A DNA stretch of 53,297 nucleotides from Megasphaera sp. MJR8396C. Lineage in GTDB: Bacteria > Bacillota > Negativicutes > Veillonellales > Megasphaeraceae. Positions 32,031 to 40,997 of this stretch are shown one piece after another (within the stretch, counting starts at the first letter, position 1; each line of letters opens with the position of its first letter). The DNA is taken from positions 1-53,297 of the forward strand of contig NZ_KQ958172.1 of the NCBI RefSeq assembly GCF_001546855.1, given 5' to 3'. The translations under genes were made by a program, and so were the position numbers. Under the pieces are notes generated by a model that saw only the letters and a program-made list of their open reading frames with translations, was not told where the DNA came from and searched no databases.

Positions 32031-32941
32031 TATAAGTTCGAGATGACGCGGGCCTTATTGCGGACGAAGTCGAGCCATAATTGAGCCGCATGGGACAGGT
32101 AGTGGCCGCGTTTCCAGATGACGTAGAGGACGTGCATGATTTCCGGTTCGACCAGAGGACGGACGACGACCGATTCCGAGACGCGCGGGTTGGCTTCCTT
32201 TGTCGGGCACAGGCGGCTCGGCAGGAGAGCGACGCCGAGGTTGGCGACGACGGTCTGGATCATGAGGTCGCGCTGGCTCGTTTCAAAGATGATTTTCGGC
32301 TGGAAGCCGATTTTCTTACAGTGCTGGATGATTTCGTCGTGCAGGTTGAAGTCATCGCGGTAGAGGACCAGGGATTCATTGGCCAGTTTCTTCAAGGGAA
32401 TCGTCTTTTCCTTGGACAGGATATTGTCGCGGTGGATGATGACGTTCATCGGGTCCTGGGTGAGGAAGAACGATTCGAAATCCTTTTCTTTCGGCTGGGT
32501 GCAGACGATGCCAAGGTCGATGAGACCTTCCTGAACGCTGATTTCTACCTTCTTCGAGCCGTGTTCGTATAAGTCCAGTTCAATTTGGGGATATTCCTGC
32601 TTGAATGCCCCTAAGAGGTTGGCGAAGATAGGAGCCCCGGTGATAGGGGGCAGACCGATGAGAATCGTGCCCTGTTCCAATTTGAATTCATTTTCAAAGT
32701 CGGTCTTCAAATGTTCGAACATGAAGACGACCCGTTTGGCATGGGACAGGAAAATCGTACCGGCGTCGGTCAGTTCGACGGCCTTTGCATTACGCATGAA
32801 AAGGACGACGCCCAGTTCTTCTTCCAGGGCTTTGATGGTACGGCTGATGGCGGACTGAGAAATATGCAGTGTTCGCGCTGCTTTGCTGAATGACTTCTTG
32901 TCTGCTACTTCGACAAAGTATTTAAGATGATGAAAATCCAT
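32030..32941 (-). CDS. LysR-family transcriptional regulator
   Basis: A 303-residue LTTR. The N-terminal winged helix is clear: MDFHHLKYFVEVADKKSFSKAARTLHISQSAISRTIKALEEELGV-type, residues 1-60. The effector domain follows (TILIGLPPITGAPIFANLL, IDLGIVCTQP, VVANLGVALLPSRL). It resembles the CidR/YwfK-type group (inference), so a small organic acid or fermentation intermediate is a possible effector. It is read away from the PFOR gene across a 493-base gap that holds a promoter and an inverted repeat, so it may control that gene and itself. GGAGG lies before its ATG. Confidence 0.92.
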   Translation of the reverse strand: MDFHHLKYFVEVADKKSFSKAARTLHISQSAISRTIKALEEELGVVLFMRNAKAVELTDAGTIFLSHAKRVVFMFEHLKTDFENEFKLEQGTILIGLPPITGAPIFANLLGAFKQEYPQIELDLYEHGSKKVEISVQEGLIDLGIVCTQPKEKDFESFFLTQDPMNVIIHRDNILSKEKTIPLKKLANESLVLYRDDFNLHDEIIQHCKKIGFQPKIIFETSQRDLMIQTVVANLGVALLPSRLCPTKEANPRVSESVVVRPLVEPEIMHVLYVIWKRGHYLSHAAQLWLDFVRNKARVISNL

Positions 32942-33057
32942 GCTAACACCTCCACTAACTAATCGTGTATATCAAAAATAACGCTATAATATACACTCCT
33001 TCGGTATACGTTTACAAAATAGCACTGAACGATGCATAAACTAGCATCACATTCCTA

Positions 33058-33109
33058 TTGAATTTAACATTGCTTAGGCATATAATTAACTTGTAAGAAA
33101 AAGTTACAA
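33058..33109 (+). promoter_or_regulatory. Probable promoter and operator in front of the PFOR gene
   Basis: TTGAAT (33058-33063), 17-base spacer, TATAAT (33081-33086). Just after is the inverted repeat TTGTAA-N7-TTACAA (33091-33109), which would overlap the transcript start. A second TATAAT at 33178-33183 may mark another promoter. A roughly 300-base leader then precedes the gene at 33435; no riboswitch was recognised in it. Confidence 0.65.
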
Positions 33110-33434
33110 AGTCGTTCGGTTTGTGATGGTCAGCAATTCTAAAAAGAGATATGGTAATGTGCAAAACTGTATACCACTATAATAGTAGTACAGATTGAGA
33201 ATATTAGCAATACTTTTTTTGAATATTGTCGGACCTTCCCACGTTTTATTGCGTTTTTTTCATTATGGGACGTGTATGGTCGATACGTGAACAGAATGCA
33301 TCATTGGAACCTTTGCGTACTGTTCGCGCCTTCTGTATGAGGTACAGCAGAACGTCTTTATAGCTATCTTAAGCCTATCAGTATGGAATCTTCCATATTG
33401 TGTATAACATTCAATTAAGGAGCGTGTTTTATCT

Positions 33435-36400
33435 ATGAGCAAATTTAAAACCATGGATGGTAACGAAGCAGCTGCATGGGTGTCCTATGCATTTACTGAA
33501 GTTGCCGCAATTTATCCGATCACGCCGTCTTCTCCTATGGCAGAACATGTCGATGATTGGTCCGCCACTGGCATGAAAAACCTCTTCGGTCACAAAGTCA
33601 ATGTCATTGAAATGCAGTCCGAAGCTGGCGCTGCCGGCGCATTCCACGGTTCCTTACAGGCTGGTGCTTTGACCACGACGTACACCGCATCTCAGGGCTT
33701 CCTCCTCATGATGCCGAACATGTACAAAGTTGCCGGCGAACTCCTTCCGGGCGTATTCCACGTAGCTGCACGTGCTTTGGCTAACCATGCACTGAGCATC
33801 TTCGGTGACCATCAGGACGTTATGGCTGCTCGTGCAACGGGCTGCTGTCTCTTGGCCGAATCCAATGTTCAGGAAGTCATGGACCTCGCTGGGGTCGCTC
33901 ATTTATCGGCAATTAAAGGTTCCTTGCCGTTCATCAACTTCTTCGACGGTTTCCGTACGTCTCACGAAATTCAGAAAGTTGAAGTCATGGATTTCGAAAA
34001 CTACAGAAAACTCGTTGACTGGGAAGCTATCGACAGATTCCGTAAACGTGCTCTTAACCCGGATAACCCGCAGGTTCGCGGCACGGCTGAAAACCCGGAC
34101 GTATACTTCCAGCACACAGAAGCTGCTAACAAATTCTATGACGCTATGCCGGATATCGTAGCTGACTACATGGACAAGATTTCTGAAATCACGGGCCGCT
34201 CCTACAAACCGTTCAACTACTACGGTGCTCCTGATGCAGAACACATCATCGTTTCCATGGGCTCTCTCTCCGACGTTGCTAAACAGACTGTCGACTACTT
34301 ACAGAGCCAGGGCGAAAAAGTCGGTGCTATCAACGTTCACCTCTATCGTCCGTTCTCCAACAAATACTTGCTCAACGTTCTTCCGAAAACGGTCAAGAAG
34401 ATTGCTGTCGTCGACCGCACGAAAGAACCGGGCTCCCTCGGCGAACCGCTTTATCTCGATATTGTCGGCTTCGTAAAAGAAGAAGGTCTTAACATCGACG
34501 TCATCGGCGGCCGCACCGGTATGGGCTCCAAAGACGTTCTTCCGGAAGACTTCCTCGCTGTCTTCAAAGAATTGAAGAAAGATCATCCGCTCAACGGCTT
34601 CACCCTTGGCATCGTCGACGACGTTACCAACCTCAGCCTTCCGCGCGAACCGAAAATGCCGCTTGATACCACGGGTCTTACGTCCTGTAAATTCTGGGGC
34701 TTCGGTTCTGACGGTACTGTCGGTGCTAACAAATCGGCTATCAAGATCATCGGCGACCACACGGATATGTATGCACAGGCATACTTCGCTTATGACTCCA
34801 AGAAATCCGGCGGCGTAACGATTTCTCACCTGCGTTTCGGTACTCGTCCGATTGACATGCCGTACCTCATCGACGCAGCTGACTACATCGCTTGCCATCG
34901 CCAGTCCTATGTAGGTCGTTTCGATGTCCTCCGCGGCATCAAAGAAGGCGGCACGTTCATGCTGAACTGCACCTGGACCGATGAAGAACTGGAACACGAA
35001 CTTCCGGCTCGCATCAAACGCGCTATCGCTAAAAACCACGTTAAATTCTACACCTTGAACGGTGACGCTATCGGCCAGAAACTCGGCCTCGGCACTCGTA
35101 TCAACATGGTCATGCAGGCTGCATTCTTTGCCCTCGCTAAGATCATCCCTGTAGAAGACGCTGTTAAATACTTGAAAGACTCCATCATCAAGAACTACGG
35201 CAAAAAAGGCCAGAAGATCATTGACATGAACAATGGCGCCGTTGATGCTGGTATCAAAGAATTCCATGAAGTTAACTATCCGGCTTCCTGGGCTGATGCT
35301 GTTGACGAAGTCGTCGAAGGCCGCCCGGCTACGAAGTACTTCACGGATGTTGCAAAACCGATGCTCGAACAGGTTGGCGACGATCTCCCGGTTTCCGCAT
35401 TTGTCGGCCGCGAAGATGGCACCATGCCTTCCGGCACTTCGAAATTCGAAAAAGCTGGCCCGGCTCTGCACGTTCCTTCCTGGGATAACGAAAAATGTAT
35501 CGGCTGCCTCCAGTGTTCCTTCGTTTGCCCGCATGCTACGGTTCGTCCGTGCTTGACGACCAAAGAAGAAACGGCTGCTGCTCCGGCTGGTTACAAAGTC
35601 GCTACGAAAGCTAAATCCGGTAAAGAATACGATTTGGCTATCGTTGTCGACCAGCTCGACTGCCTCGAATGCGGTTCTTGCGTAAACGTCTGCCCGGTTC
35701 AGGCCCTCACCATGGTTCCGAATACCGACGAAGAACGTAAGAAGATGGAATTCTGGTACTATGCTACGGAAAAGGTTGCTCCGAAAGCTAACCCGCAGAA
35801 CAAGAAGACGGTTATCGGTTCTCAGTTCGAACAGCCGCTCCTCGAATTCTCCGGCGCATGCGCAGGCTGCGGTGAAACCCCGTATGTCAAACTCGTTACA
35901 CAGCTCTTCGGCGACCGCATGATGATCGCTAACGCAACAGGCTGCTCCTCCATTTGGGGTGCATCGGCTCCTGTTTCCCCGTACACCATGAACGCTGCCG
36001 GCCACGGCCCGTCCTGGGCAAACAGCCTCTTCGAAGATGCTGCTGAATTTGGCCTCGGCATGTTCCTCGGCGTAGACAAAGTCCGCAAAGACTTGGTCGA
36101 AAACCTCGACGCTGCTAAAGCTGTCGCTTCTCCGGAACTCCAGGAAGCACTCAGCGACTGGGCTGCTCACGCTTATGAAGGTGAAGGCACTCGTGAACGC
36201 GCTGACAAATTGACGGCTCTCCTCGAAAAAGAAGCTGCCGGCAAACCGGTTCTCGAAGACTTCCTCGCTAAGAAACAGTTCTTCGTAAAACGTAGCCAGT
36301 GGATCATCGGTGGTGACGGTTGGTCCTACGATATCGGTTACGGCGGTGTTGACCATGTCCTCGCTTCGGACAACGACATCAACGTCCTCGTTCTCGATAC

Positions 36401-36950
36401 GGAAGTTTACTCCAACACCGGCGGTCAGTCCTCTAAAGCTACCCCGACTGCAGCTATCGCACAGTTCGCTGCTGCCGGCAAACGCACCAAGAAGAAGGAC
36501 CTCGGCATGATGGCTATTTCCTACGGTTACGTCTATGTAGCTCAGGTAGCTATGGGCGCTGACAAGAACCAGCTCCTCAAAGCTATCACCGAAGCTGAAG
36601 CATACCATGGCCCGTCCTTGGTTATCTGCTACGCTCCTTGCATCAACCATGGTATCCGTAAGGGCATGGGCAAGAGCCAGACGGAAGAAAAACTCGCTGT
36701 CGAATGCGGCTACTGGGATCTCTTCCGTTACAACCCGGATCTCAAAGAACAGGGCAAGAACCCGTTCAGCCTCGATTCCAAAGAACCGGATTACAGCAAA
36801 TTCCAGGAATTCTTGCAGGGTGAAGTTCGTTACGCATCCCTCAAGAAGAGCTTCCCGGAAGAAGCCGAAGCTCTCTATGCTAAGACTGAAACTGACGCTA
36901 AGAATCGTCGTCATTCCTACGTCCGTCTGCAGAAGGGTTTTGAAGACTAA
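33435..36950 (+). CDS. nifJ: Pyruvate:ferredoxin (flavodoxin) oxidoreductase
   Basis: A 1171-residue single-chain PFOR. It converts pyruvate and CoA to acetyl-CoA and CO2 with electrons to ferredoxin. Domain order fits the family: N-terminal domain with NEAAAWVSYAFTEVAAIYPI, the gamma part, two 4Fe-4S clusters (CIGCLQCSFVCP near residue 690 and CLECGSCVNVCP near 745), a further Cys cluster GACAGCGETPYVKL, and the thiamine diphosphate region GGDGWSYDIGYGGVDHV with SNTGGQSSKATP. Length is typical (1170-1200). Codon use is strongly biased (GCT, GGT, AAA, CCG), as expected of a very highly expressed gene. AAGGAG precedes the ATG. It is a single-gene unit ending at the hairpin at 36986. Confidence 0.97.
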   Translation: MSKFKTMDGNEAAAWVSYAFTEVAAIYPITPSSPMAEHVDDWSATGMKNLFGHKVNVIEMQSEAGAAGAFHGSLQAGALTTTYTASQGFLLMMPNMYKVAGELLPGVFHVAARALANHALSIFGDHQDVMAARATGCCLLAESNVQEVMDLAGVAHLSAIKGSLPFINFFDGFRTSHEIQKVEVMDFENYRKLVDWEAIDRFRKRALNPDNPQVRGTAENPDVYFQHTEAANKFYDAMPDIVADYMDKISEITGRSYKPFNYYGAPDAEHIIVSMGSLSDVAKQTVDYLQSQGEKVGAINVHLYRPFSNKYLLNVLPKTVKKIAVVDRTKEPGSLGEPLYLDIVGFVKEEGLNIDVIGGRTGMGSKDVLPEDFLAVFKELKKDHPLNGFTLGIVDDVTNLSLPREPKMPLDTTGLTSCKFWGFGSDGTVGANKSAIKIIGDHTDMYAQAYFAYDSKKSGGVTISHLRFGTRPIDMPYLIDAADYIACHRQSYVGRFDVLRGIKEGGTFMLNCTWTDEELEHELPARIKRAIAKNHVKFYTLNGDAIGQKLGLGTRINMVMQAAFFALAKIIPVEDAVKYLKDSIIKNYGKKGQKIIDMNNGAVDAGIKEFHEVNYPASWADAVDEVVEGRPATKYFTDVAKPMLEQVGDDLPVSAFVGREDGTMPSGTSKFEKAGPALHVPSWDNEKCIGCLQCSFVCPHATVRPCLTTKEETAAAPAGYKVATKAKSGKEYDLAIVVDQLDCLECGSCVNVCPVQALTMVPNTDEERKKMEFWYYATEKVAPKANPQNKKTVIGSQFEQPLLEFSGACAGCGETPYVKLVTQLFGDRMMIANATGCSSIWGASAPVSPYTMNAAGHGPSWANSLFEDAAEFGLGMFLGVDKVRKDLVENLDAAKAVASPELQEALSDWAAHAYEGEGTRERADKLTALLEKEAAGKPVLEDFLAKKQFFVKRSQWIIGGDGWSYDIGYGGVDHVLASDNDINVLVLDTEVYSNTGGQSSKATPTAAIAQFAAAGKRTKKKDLGMMAISYGYVYVAQVAMGADKNQLLKAITEAEAYHGPSLVICYAPCINHGIRKGMGKSQTEEKLAVECGYWDLFRYNPDLKEQGKNPFSLDSKEPDYSKFQEFLQGEVRYASLKKSFPEEAEALYAKTETDAKNRRHSYVRLQKGFED

Positions 36951-36985
36951 TTTAAATGCACTTGCTGCATAGATAAATAGCGGAA

Positions 36986-37025
36986 AGGCTCTGCACGGTG
37001 GTTTCCACCATGCAGGGCCTTTTTG
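36986..37025 (+). terminator. Terminator of the PFOR gene
   Basis: A 16-position stem, AGGCTCTGCACGGTGG with CCACCATGCAGGGCCT (two G-T pairs), a TT loop, then TTTTTGTT. Confidence 0.9.
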
Positions 37026-37124
37026 TTGTTATTTATGGGGAAGTAGAGTATAATAAATTGTGAATGGATTTTTTATATTTTTATTCTTTGTTATAATACT
37101 TAGATGAACTAGGGGGCCTCTTTC

Positions 37125-38762
37125 ATGTCATCTAAAATGGGTACGCTCTGCATAGTCCTGGCAGCTCTTGCCTTTGGGACCATGGAAATTTCACTGAAGA
37201 TCGCCGGTACGGCCTTTACGCCATTCCAGCTGACCTTTCTCCGCTTTCTCGTAGGCGGCATCCTGCTCATGCCGCTGGCCATCCGCGATATGAAGAAGCA
37301 TCATATTCATATCGATCGGTCTGATTGGGGATATTTGGCCATTCTGGGACTGGTCAATATCTGCTTCAGCATGATTCTCTTCCAGATCGGCGTCAACATG
37401 GCCAATGCCAGCCTGGCAGCCATCGTCTTTTCCAGTAACCCGATCTTCGTCATGATCTTTTCCTATTTTCTCATCCACGAAGCCTTTACGCGTAAGAAGG
37501 CCATCACCTTGGTGCTGAGCCTTATCGGCCTGATCATTGTCGCCAACCCGGTGGATATCATCGAAAACGGTAACGTCGGGCTTCTGGTGTCCCTGGCAGC
37601 GGCCATTTCCTTTGCCTTCTACACGACCTTGGGAAAACTTCGAATCGCGAAATTAGGGGGCAACGTCGAAAACGCCTTCAGTTTTCTCATCGGCTGCCTG
37701 TTTTTGTTGGTCATTCTGATTTTCCACGGCGACCCGATCATTGCCGGTATCAACGCCCAGACTATCTGGCCGCTCCTGTACTGCTCACTGGTCGTCACCG
37801 GCTTTGGCTATCTGTTCTTCATGAAGGCCATTGAACTGACCGGCCCGTCCAATGCTTCTTTTGCCTTTTTCATTAAGCCGATCATCGCTCTCATCCTGGC
37901 TGCGATTATCTTATCGGAACCGATTACGGCCAACGCTGTCATCGGCTTGGCCCTCATCCTTCTGGGCTGCACCATGGCTGGACCTATCGAACACCTGCTT
38001 TTCCCGCATCATGCCATCGGCGAAATCGCCGGTCGTACCAACCATCCGGCTTGGATGAAGGAAGATACAGAATGCCCCTTGGTCGTTACCATTTCCCGTG
38101 AATTTGGCAGCGGCGGCCGCAATATTGGGAAACTTGTGGCCCGTAAGTTAGGCGTTCCTTATTACGATACGGAAATTTTCAACCGTACCCAGAAAGAACA
38201 TCCGCAGACGGTCGTCGCCTGGTGCAAGGACCAGAAACGCCGCCTGGGGCCGCTCCTCTCCAAAGTTTATGAAGATTACGTCCACTATGCGTCGGGCTAT
38301 GAATCGAACCAGATGGAAATGTTCCGCGACGAAGCGGAAGTCATTGAGGCCTTGACGACGGGCCAATCCTGCGTCATCGTCGGCCGCCTGGCAAACTACG
38401 TCCTGCGCAAACGGCCCAATACCTTCAACGTCTTCATTTCCTCGGACCCGGACTGGGCTGTCCAGCGCATCATGCTCCGGGAACACATCGATGCCGACCG
38501 GGCGACGAAACTTCGCAACCATGTCAACCAGGAACGGCGGGATCACTGCATGTACTGCACCGATTCGTACTGGGGCTATGGCGCCAACTACGATTTGAGC
38601 CTTAAGTCCAGTGATTACGGTATCGTCAAGACGGCGGACCTCATCTTAGAAGCGGCTCAGCATCGCCTGACCATTTCTCAAGAAGATATCAATCCCTTAA
38701 TTATGGGAAGCGACAAGGATTCGGCTAAGACCCGGACAAGGGCCGAAGTGATGCCGTCGTAA
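37125..38762 (+). CDS. Fusion of EamA/DMT transporter and cytidylate-kinase-like domain
   Basis: One 545-codon frame with two parts. Residues 1-290 are an EamA-type drug/metabolite transporter with ten membrane segments in two repeats (LAFGTMEISLKIAGTAFTPFQ; LRFLVGGILLMPLAI; NPIFVMIFSYFLIHEAFTRKK; GPSNASFAFFIKPIIALILA). Residues 317-530 match the cytidylate-kinase-like family (Cytidylate_kin2): VVTISREFGSGGRNIGKLVA as an atypical P-loop, SCVIVGRLANYVLRKRPN and NYDLSLKSSDYGIVKTADLI near the end. The kinase part has no classical GxxxxGK(S/T) pattern, as is usual for that family. It would face the cytoplasm. Whether it acts on nucleotides is not known. No stop or frameshift separates the parts. 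A TATAAT near 37095 may be the -10. Confidence 0.88.
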   Translation: MSSKMGTLCIVLAALAFGTMEISLKIAGTAFTPFQLTFLRFLVGGILLMPLAIRDMKKHHIHIDRSDWGYLAILGLVNICFSMILFQIGVNMANASLAAIVFSSNPIFVMIFSYFLIHEAFTRKKAITLVLSLIGLIIVANPVDIIENGNVGLLVSLAAAISFAFYTTLGKLRIAKLGGNVENAFSFLIGCLFLLVILIFHGDPIIAGINAQTIWPLLYCSLVVTGFGYLFFMKAIELTGPSNASFAFFIKPIIALILAAIILSEPITANAVIGLALILLGCTMAGPIEHLLFPHHAIGEIAGRTNHPAWMKEDTECPLVVTISREFGSGGRNIGKLVARKLGVPYYDTEIFNRTQKEHPQTVVAWCKDQKRRLGPLLSKVYEDYVHYASGYESNQMEMFRDEAEVIEALTTGQSCVIVGRLANYVLRKRPNTFNVFISSDPDWAVQRIMLREHIDADRATKLRNHVNQERRDHCMYCTDSYWGYGANYDLSLKSSDYGIVKTADLILEAAQHRLTISQEDINPLIMGSDKDSAKTRTRAEVMPS

Positions 38763-38795
38763 GATGATATTTTCGATATAAGGCTGTGATAGAGA

Positions 38796-38830
38796 GGGCT
38801 ATTCGTGACTTTTCATGAATAGTCCTTTTT
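38796..38830 (+). terminator. Terminator after the EamA-kinase fusion
   Basis: GGGCTATTCGTGA (38796-38808) pairs with TCATGAATAGTCC (38813-38825, two G-T), then TTTTT. Confidence 0.75.
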
Positions 38831-39003
38831 CGTATTCTCGAAAAGAAAAGGGCCGGCAGGGGAGACGTAAAGAACGGGTAAAATCCATTGGCGAGATGGA
38901 AATTAGGCTAAGTGCATATTAATTTAGTCTTTATTTTGAGAATAGAAAGTGATAAAATAAGAATTGATTTATTGATAGTGATTATTCCTGAGAATGAGTT
39001 GTG

Positions 39004-40986
39004 ATGCAAATGGAGAAAAGATGGCAGTTTGCCCCCATCGAAGAGGGCCTTACGTCAGCCTTAACGGAACAACTGCATATATCGCCGATCTTGGCTCAGA
39101 TACTGGCCAACCGCGGCATTGCCGATGTCGAGGAAGGGCGTCATTTTCTCCGGGACACCTTGACCGACATGGCCGATCCCTTCTTGATGGACGGGATGGA
39201 AACAGCCGTTCGTCGACTGAAACAGGCTGTAGAGGATAAAGAACGCATCGTCATCTATGGTGACTATGACGTCGACGGGATTACGTCGACGTCACTTGTT
39301 TATTCCGTCCTGCGCGATTTGGGGGCATCGCCGAAGTTTTATATCCCTGAACGCCAGAGTGAAGGCTATGGCCTCAATGAAGAGGCCCTGCAGCACTTAG
39401 AGCATGAAGCCGATGTCCTCATCACCGTCGACTGCGGCATTTCATCGTACGAGCTGGTCCGTGAGTTTTCACCTCGTCTCGATATCATCATTACCGATCA
39501 TCACGAACCGCCGGAGGCGATACCGCCGGCCTTGGCCGTTCTCAATCCCAAGAAGCCCGGCTGTCCCTATCCCTTTAAGGAACTGGCCGGTGCCGGCGTG
39601 GCCTACGTCCTTTGCCGGGCCCTTTGGCAGCGCTGCTGTGACGAAGACCTGGCAGGCTATTCGGATCTTTCGGCCTTGGGTACCATTGCCGACCTGGTGC
39701 CCTTAGTCGGGGAAAACCGCATCATCGTCCGTCAGGGGCTGGAATTGATGAAAAAAGGGCAGCGGACAGGCCTCTACGCCCTGCTGCGAGCTTCGGGACT
39801 GGCCGACAAAGAAATTACAGCCGGCCGCATCGCCTTTACGGCAGCCCCCAGGCTCAATGCCGCCGGCCGCATCAGTCATGCGACCAAGGGCGTCGAACTG
39901 CTTTTAGAGACCGACGCCGAAAAGGCGGCAGCCGCGGCCTCTGAGCTCAGTGAACTCAATGCCGAGCGCCAGGACATCGAGCATACCATTGCCAAAGAGG
40001 CCATCGCCCAAATCGAAAGCCAGCGAAGGGAAAGGGACGAGGTCCTCATCGCCAGTCATGAAGACTGGCATGTCGGCGTCATCGGCATTGCCGCTTCACG
40101 GCTCGTCGAAAAATACTACCGACCGGCCCTGGTCATCACCATCAGCGACGGCATCGGCAAAGGATCGTGCCGGAGCATTACCGGCTTCAATATGTATGAA
40201 GCCCTGCAGTCGGCTAAGGACCTGCTCATCCAATTTGGCGGCCACACGATGGCAGCCGGTTTTTCCATCAAAGCCGAAAACATCGAAGGCCTGCGCCAGC
40301 GGCTCCTTGACTATGCAGCGGCCCATATGACGGCCGACGATTACATTCCCTTGGTCCATTTAGATAAAGAGCTGGAAACGCAGGACGTTTCGCTGGATAT
40401 GATCGCCGAACTGGCTTCGTTAGAGCCTTACGGCATGGGCAACAGCCGCCCCGTCTTTTCCATGCGGAACCTGACCGTCGACGAAATCCGGCCTATCGGG
40501 CGGAACAAGCAGCACGTACGCATCGTCGCCTGTGGCCCGCATAAGACACTCTTGAACGGCGTTGCCTGGTCTCAGCCGGAACTCTGTGACGCCATCGTCG
40601 AAGGCGATCTCATCGACGTTGCCTTTCAGCTCGAACGCAACGATTTTAACGGCACGTCGTCGCCACAGCTGGTCATTCAGGACGTCCACGTCTTGAACAA
40701 CGAGGCCGTGCTCAACCGGACGGTCATGGTAGATATCTACATGGCCTTGAAAAAACTCCTGCCCGAATGGGGGATGCCCGTTTGGCAGGTCCGGCGCCGC
40801 ATGGCAGCCTCCCAGGCCGACCGCTACGACGTCCATACCATTTACGCGGCCATCGTCGTCCTTCGGGAAATCGGCGTCCTCAAAGTTCGCCAAGATGACG
40901 ACGGTCCAGTCTATTATTTTCCTATCCTTGCAGGGAAAATGGATCTTCATATGTCTCCGACGTATGAAATGTATTGCAGGGAGTAA
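39004..40986 (+). CDS. recJ: Single-stranded-DNA-specific exonuclease RecJ
   Basis: About 660 residues. DHH-type 5'-3' exonuclease of the RecF and mismatch/base-excision repair routes. Metal-binding motifs: IYGDYDVDGITST (near residue 80), VDCGISSYELV, and TDHHEPPEAIPPA (DHH, near 165). DHHA1-type end with FGGHTMAAGFSIK, then the OB-like domain with SRPVFSMRNLTVDEIRPIG, and an extra C-terminal region (YMALKKLLPEWGMPVWQVRRRM) common to Firmicute RecJ. GTG 39001, ATG 39004 and ATG 39010 are all in frame; the ribosome site GAGAATGAG is weak, so the exact start is open. It stops 11 bases before rel. Confidence 0.93.
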   Translation: MQMEKRWQFAPIEEGLTSALTEQLHISPILAQILANRGIADVEEGRHFLRDTLTDMADPFLMDGMETAVRRLKQAVEDKERIVIYGDYDVDGITSTSLVYSVLRDLGASPKFYIPERQSEGYGLNEEALQHLEHEADVLITVDCGISSYELVREFSPRLDIIITDHHEPPEAIPPALAVLNPKKPGCPYPFKELAGAGVAYVLCRALWQRCCDEDLAGYSDLSALGTIADLVPLVGENRIIVRQGLELMKKGQRTGLYALLRASGLADKEITAGRIAFTAAPRLNAAGRISHATKGVELLLETDAEKAAAAASELSELNAERQDIEHTIAKEAIAQIESQRRERDEVLIASHEDWHVGVIGIAASRLVEKYYRPALVITISDGIGKGSCRSITGFNMYEALQSAKDLLIQFGGHTMAAGFSIKAENIEGLRQRLLDYAAAHMTADDYIPLVHLDKELETQDVSLDMIAELASLEPYGMGNSRPVFSMRNLTVDEIRPIGRNKQHVRIVACGPHKTLLNGVAWSQPELCDAIVEGDLIDVAFQLERNDFNGTSSPQLVIQDVHVLNNEAVLNRTVMVDIYMALKKLLPEWGMPVWQVRRRMAASQADRYDVHTIYAAIVVLREIGVLKVRQDDDGPVYYFPILAGKMDLHMSPTYEMYCRE

Positions 40987-40997
40987 GGAGGTTTTTT

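Noticed and set aside
33091-33109. Rex binding site before the PFOR gene
   Set aside because: The dyad halves TTGTAA/TTACAA resemble Rex sites, but the spacing of seven and the missing TGTGA/TCACA do not fit the consensus.
34299-36914. An 871-codon open frame antisense to the PFOR gene
   Set aside because: It arises from the extreme codon bias of the highly expressed PFOR gene, which removes stops in that frame. The protein has no recognisable domain and no ribosome site, while the sense frame is a complete PFOR.
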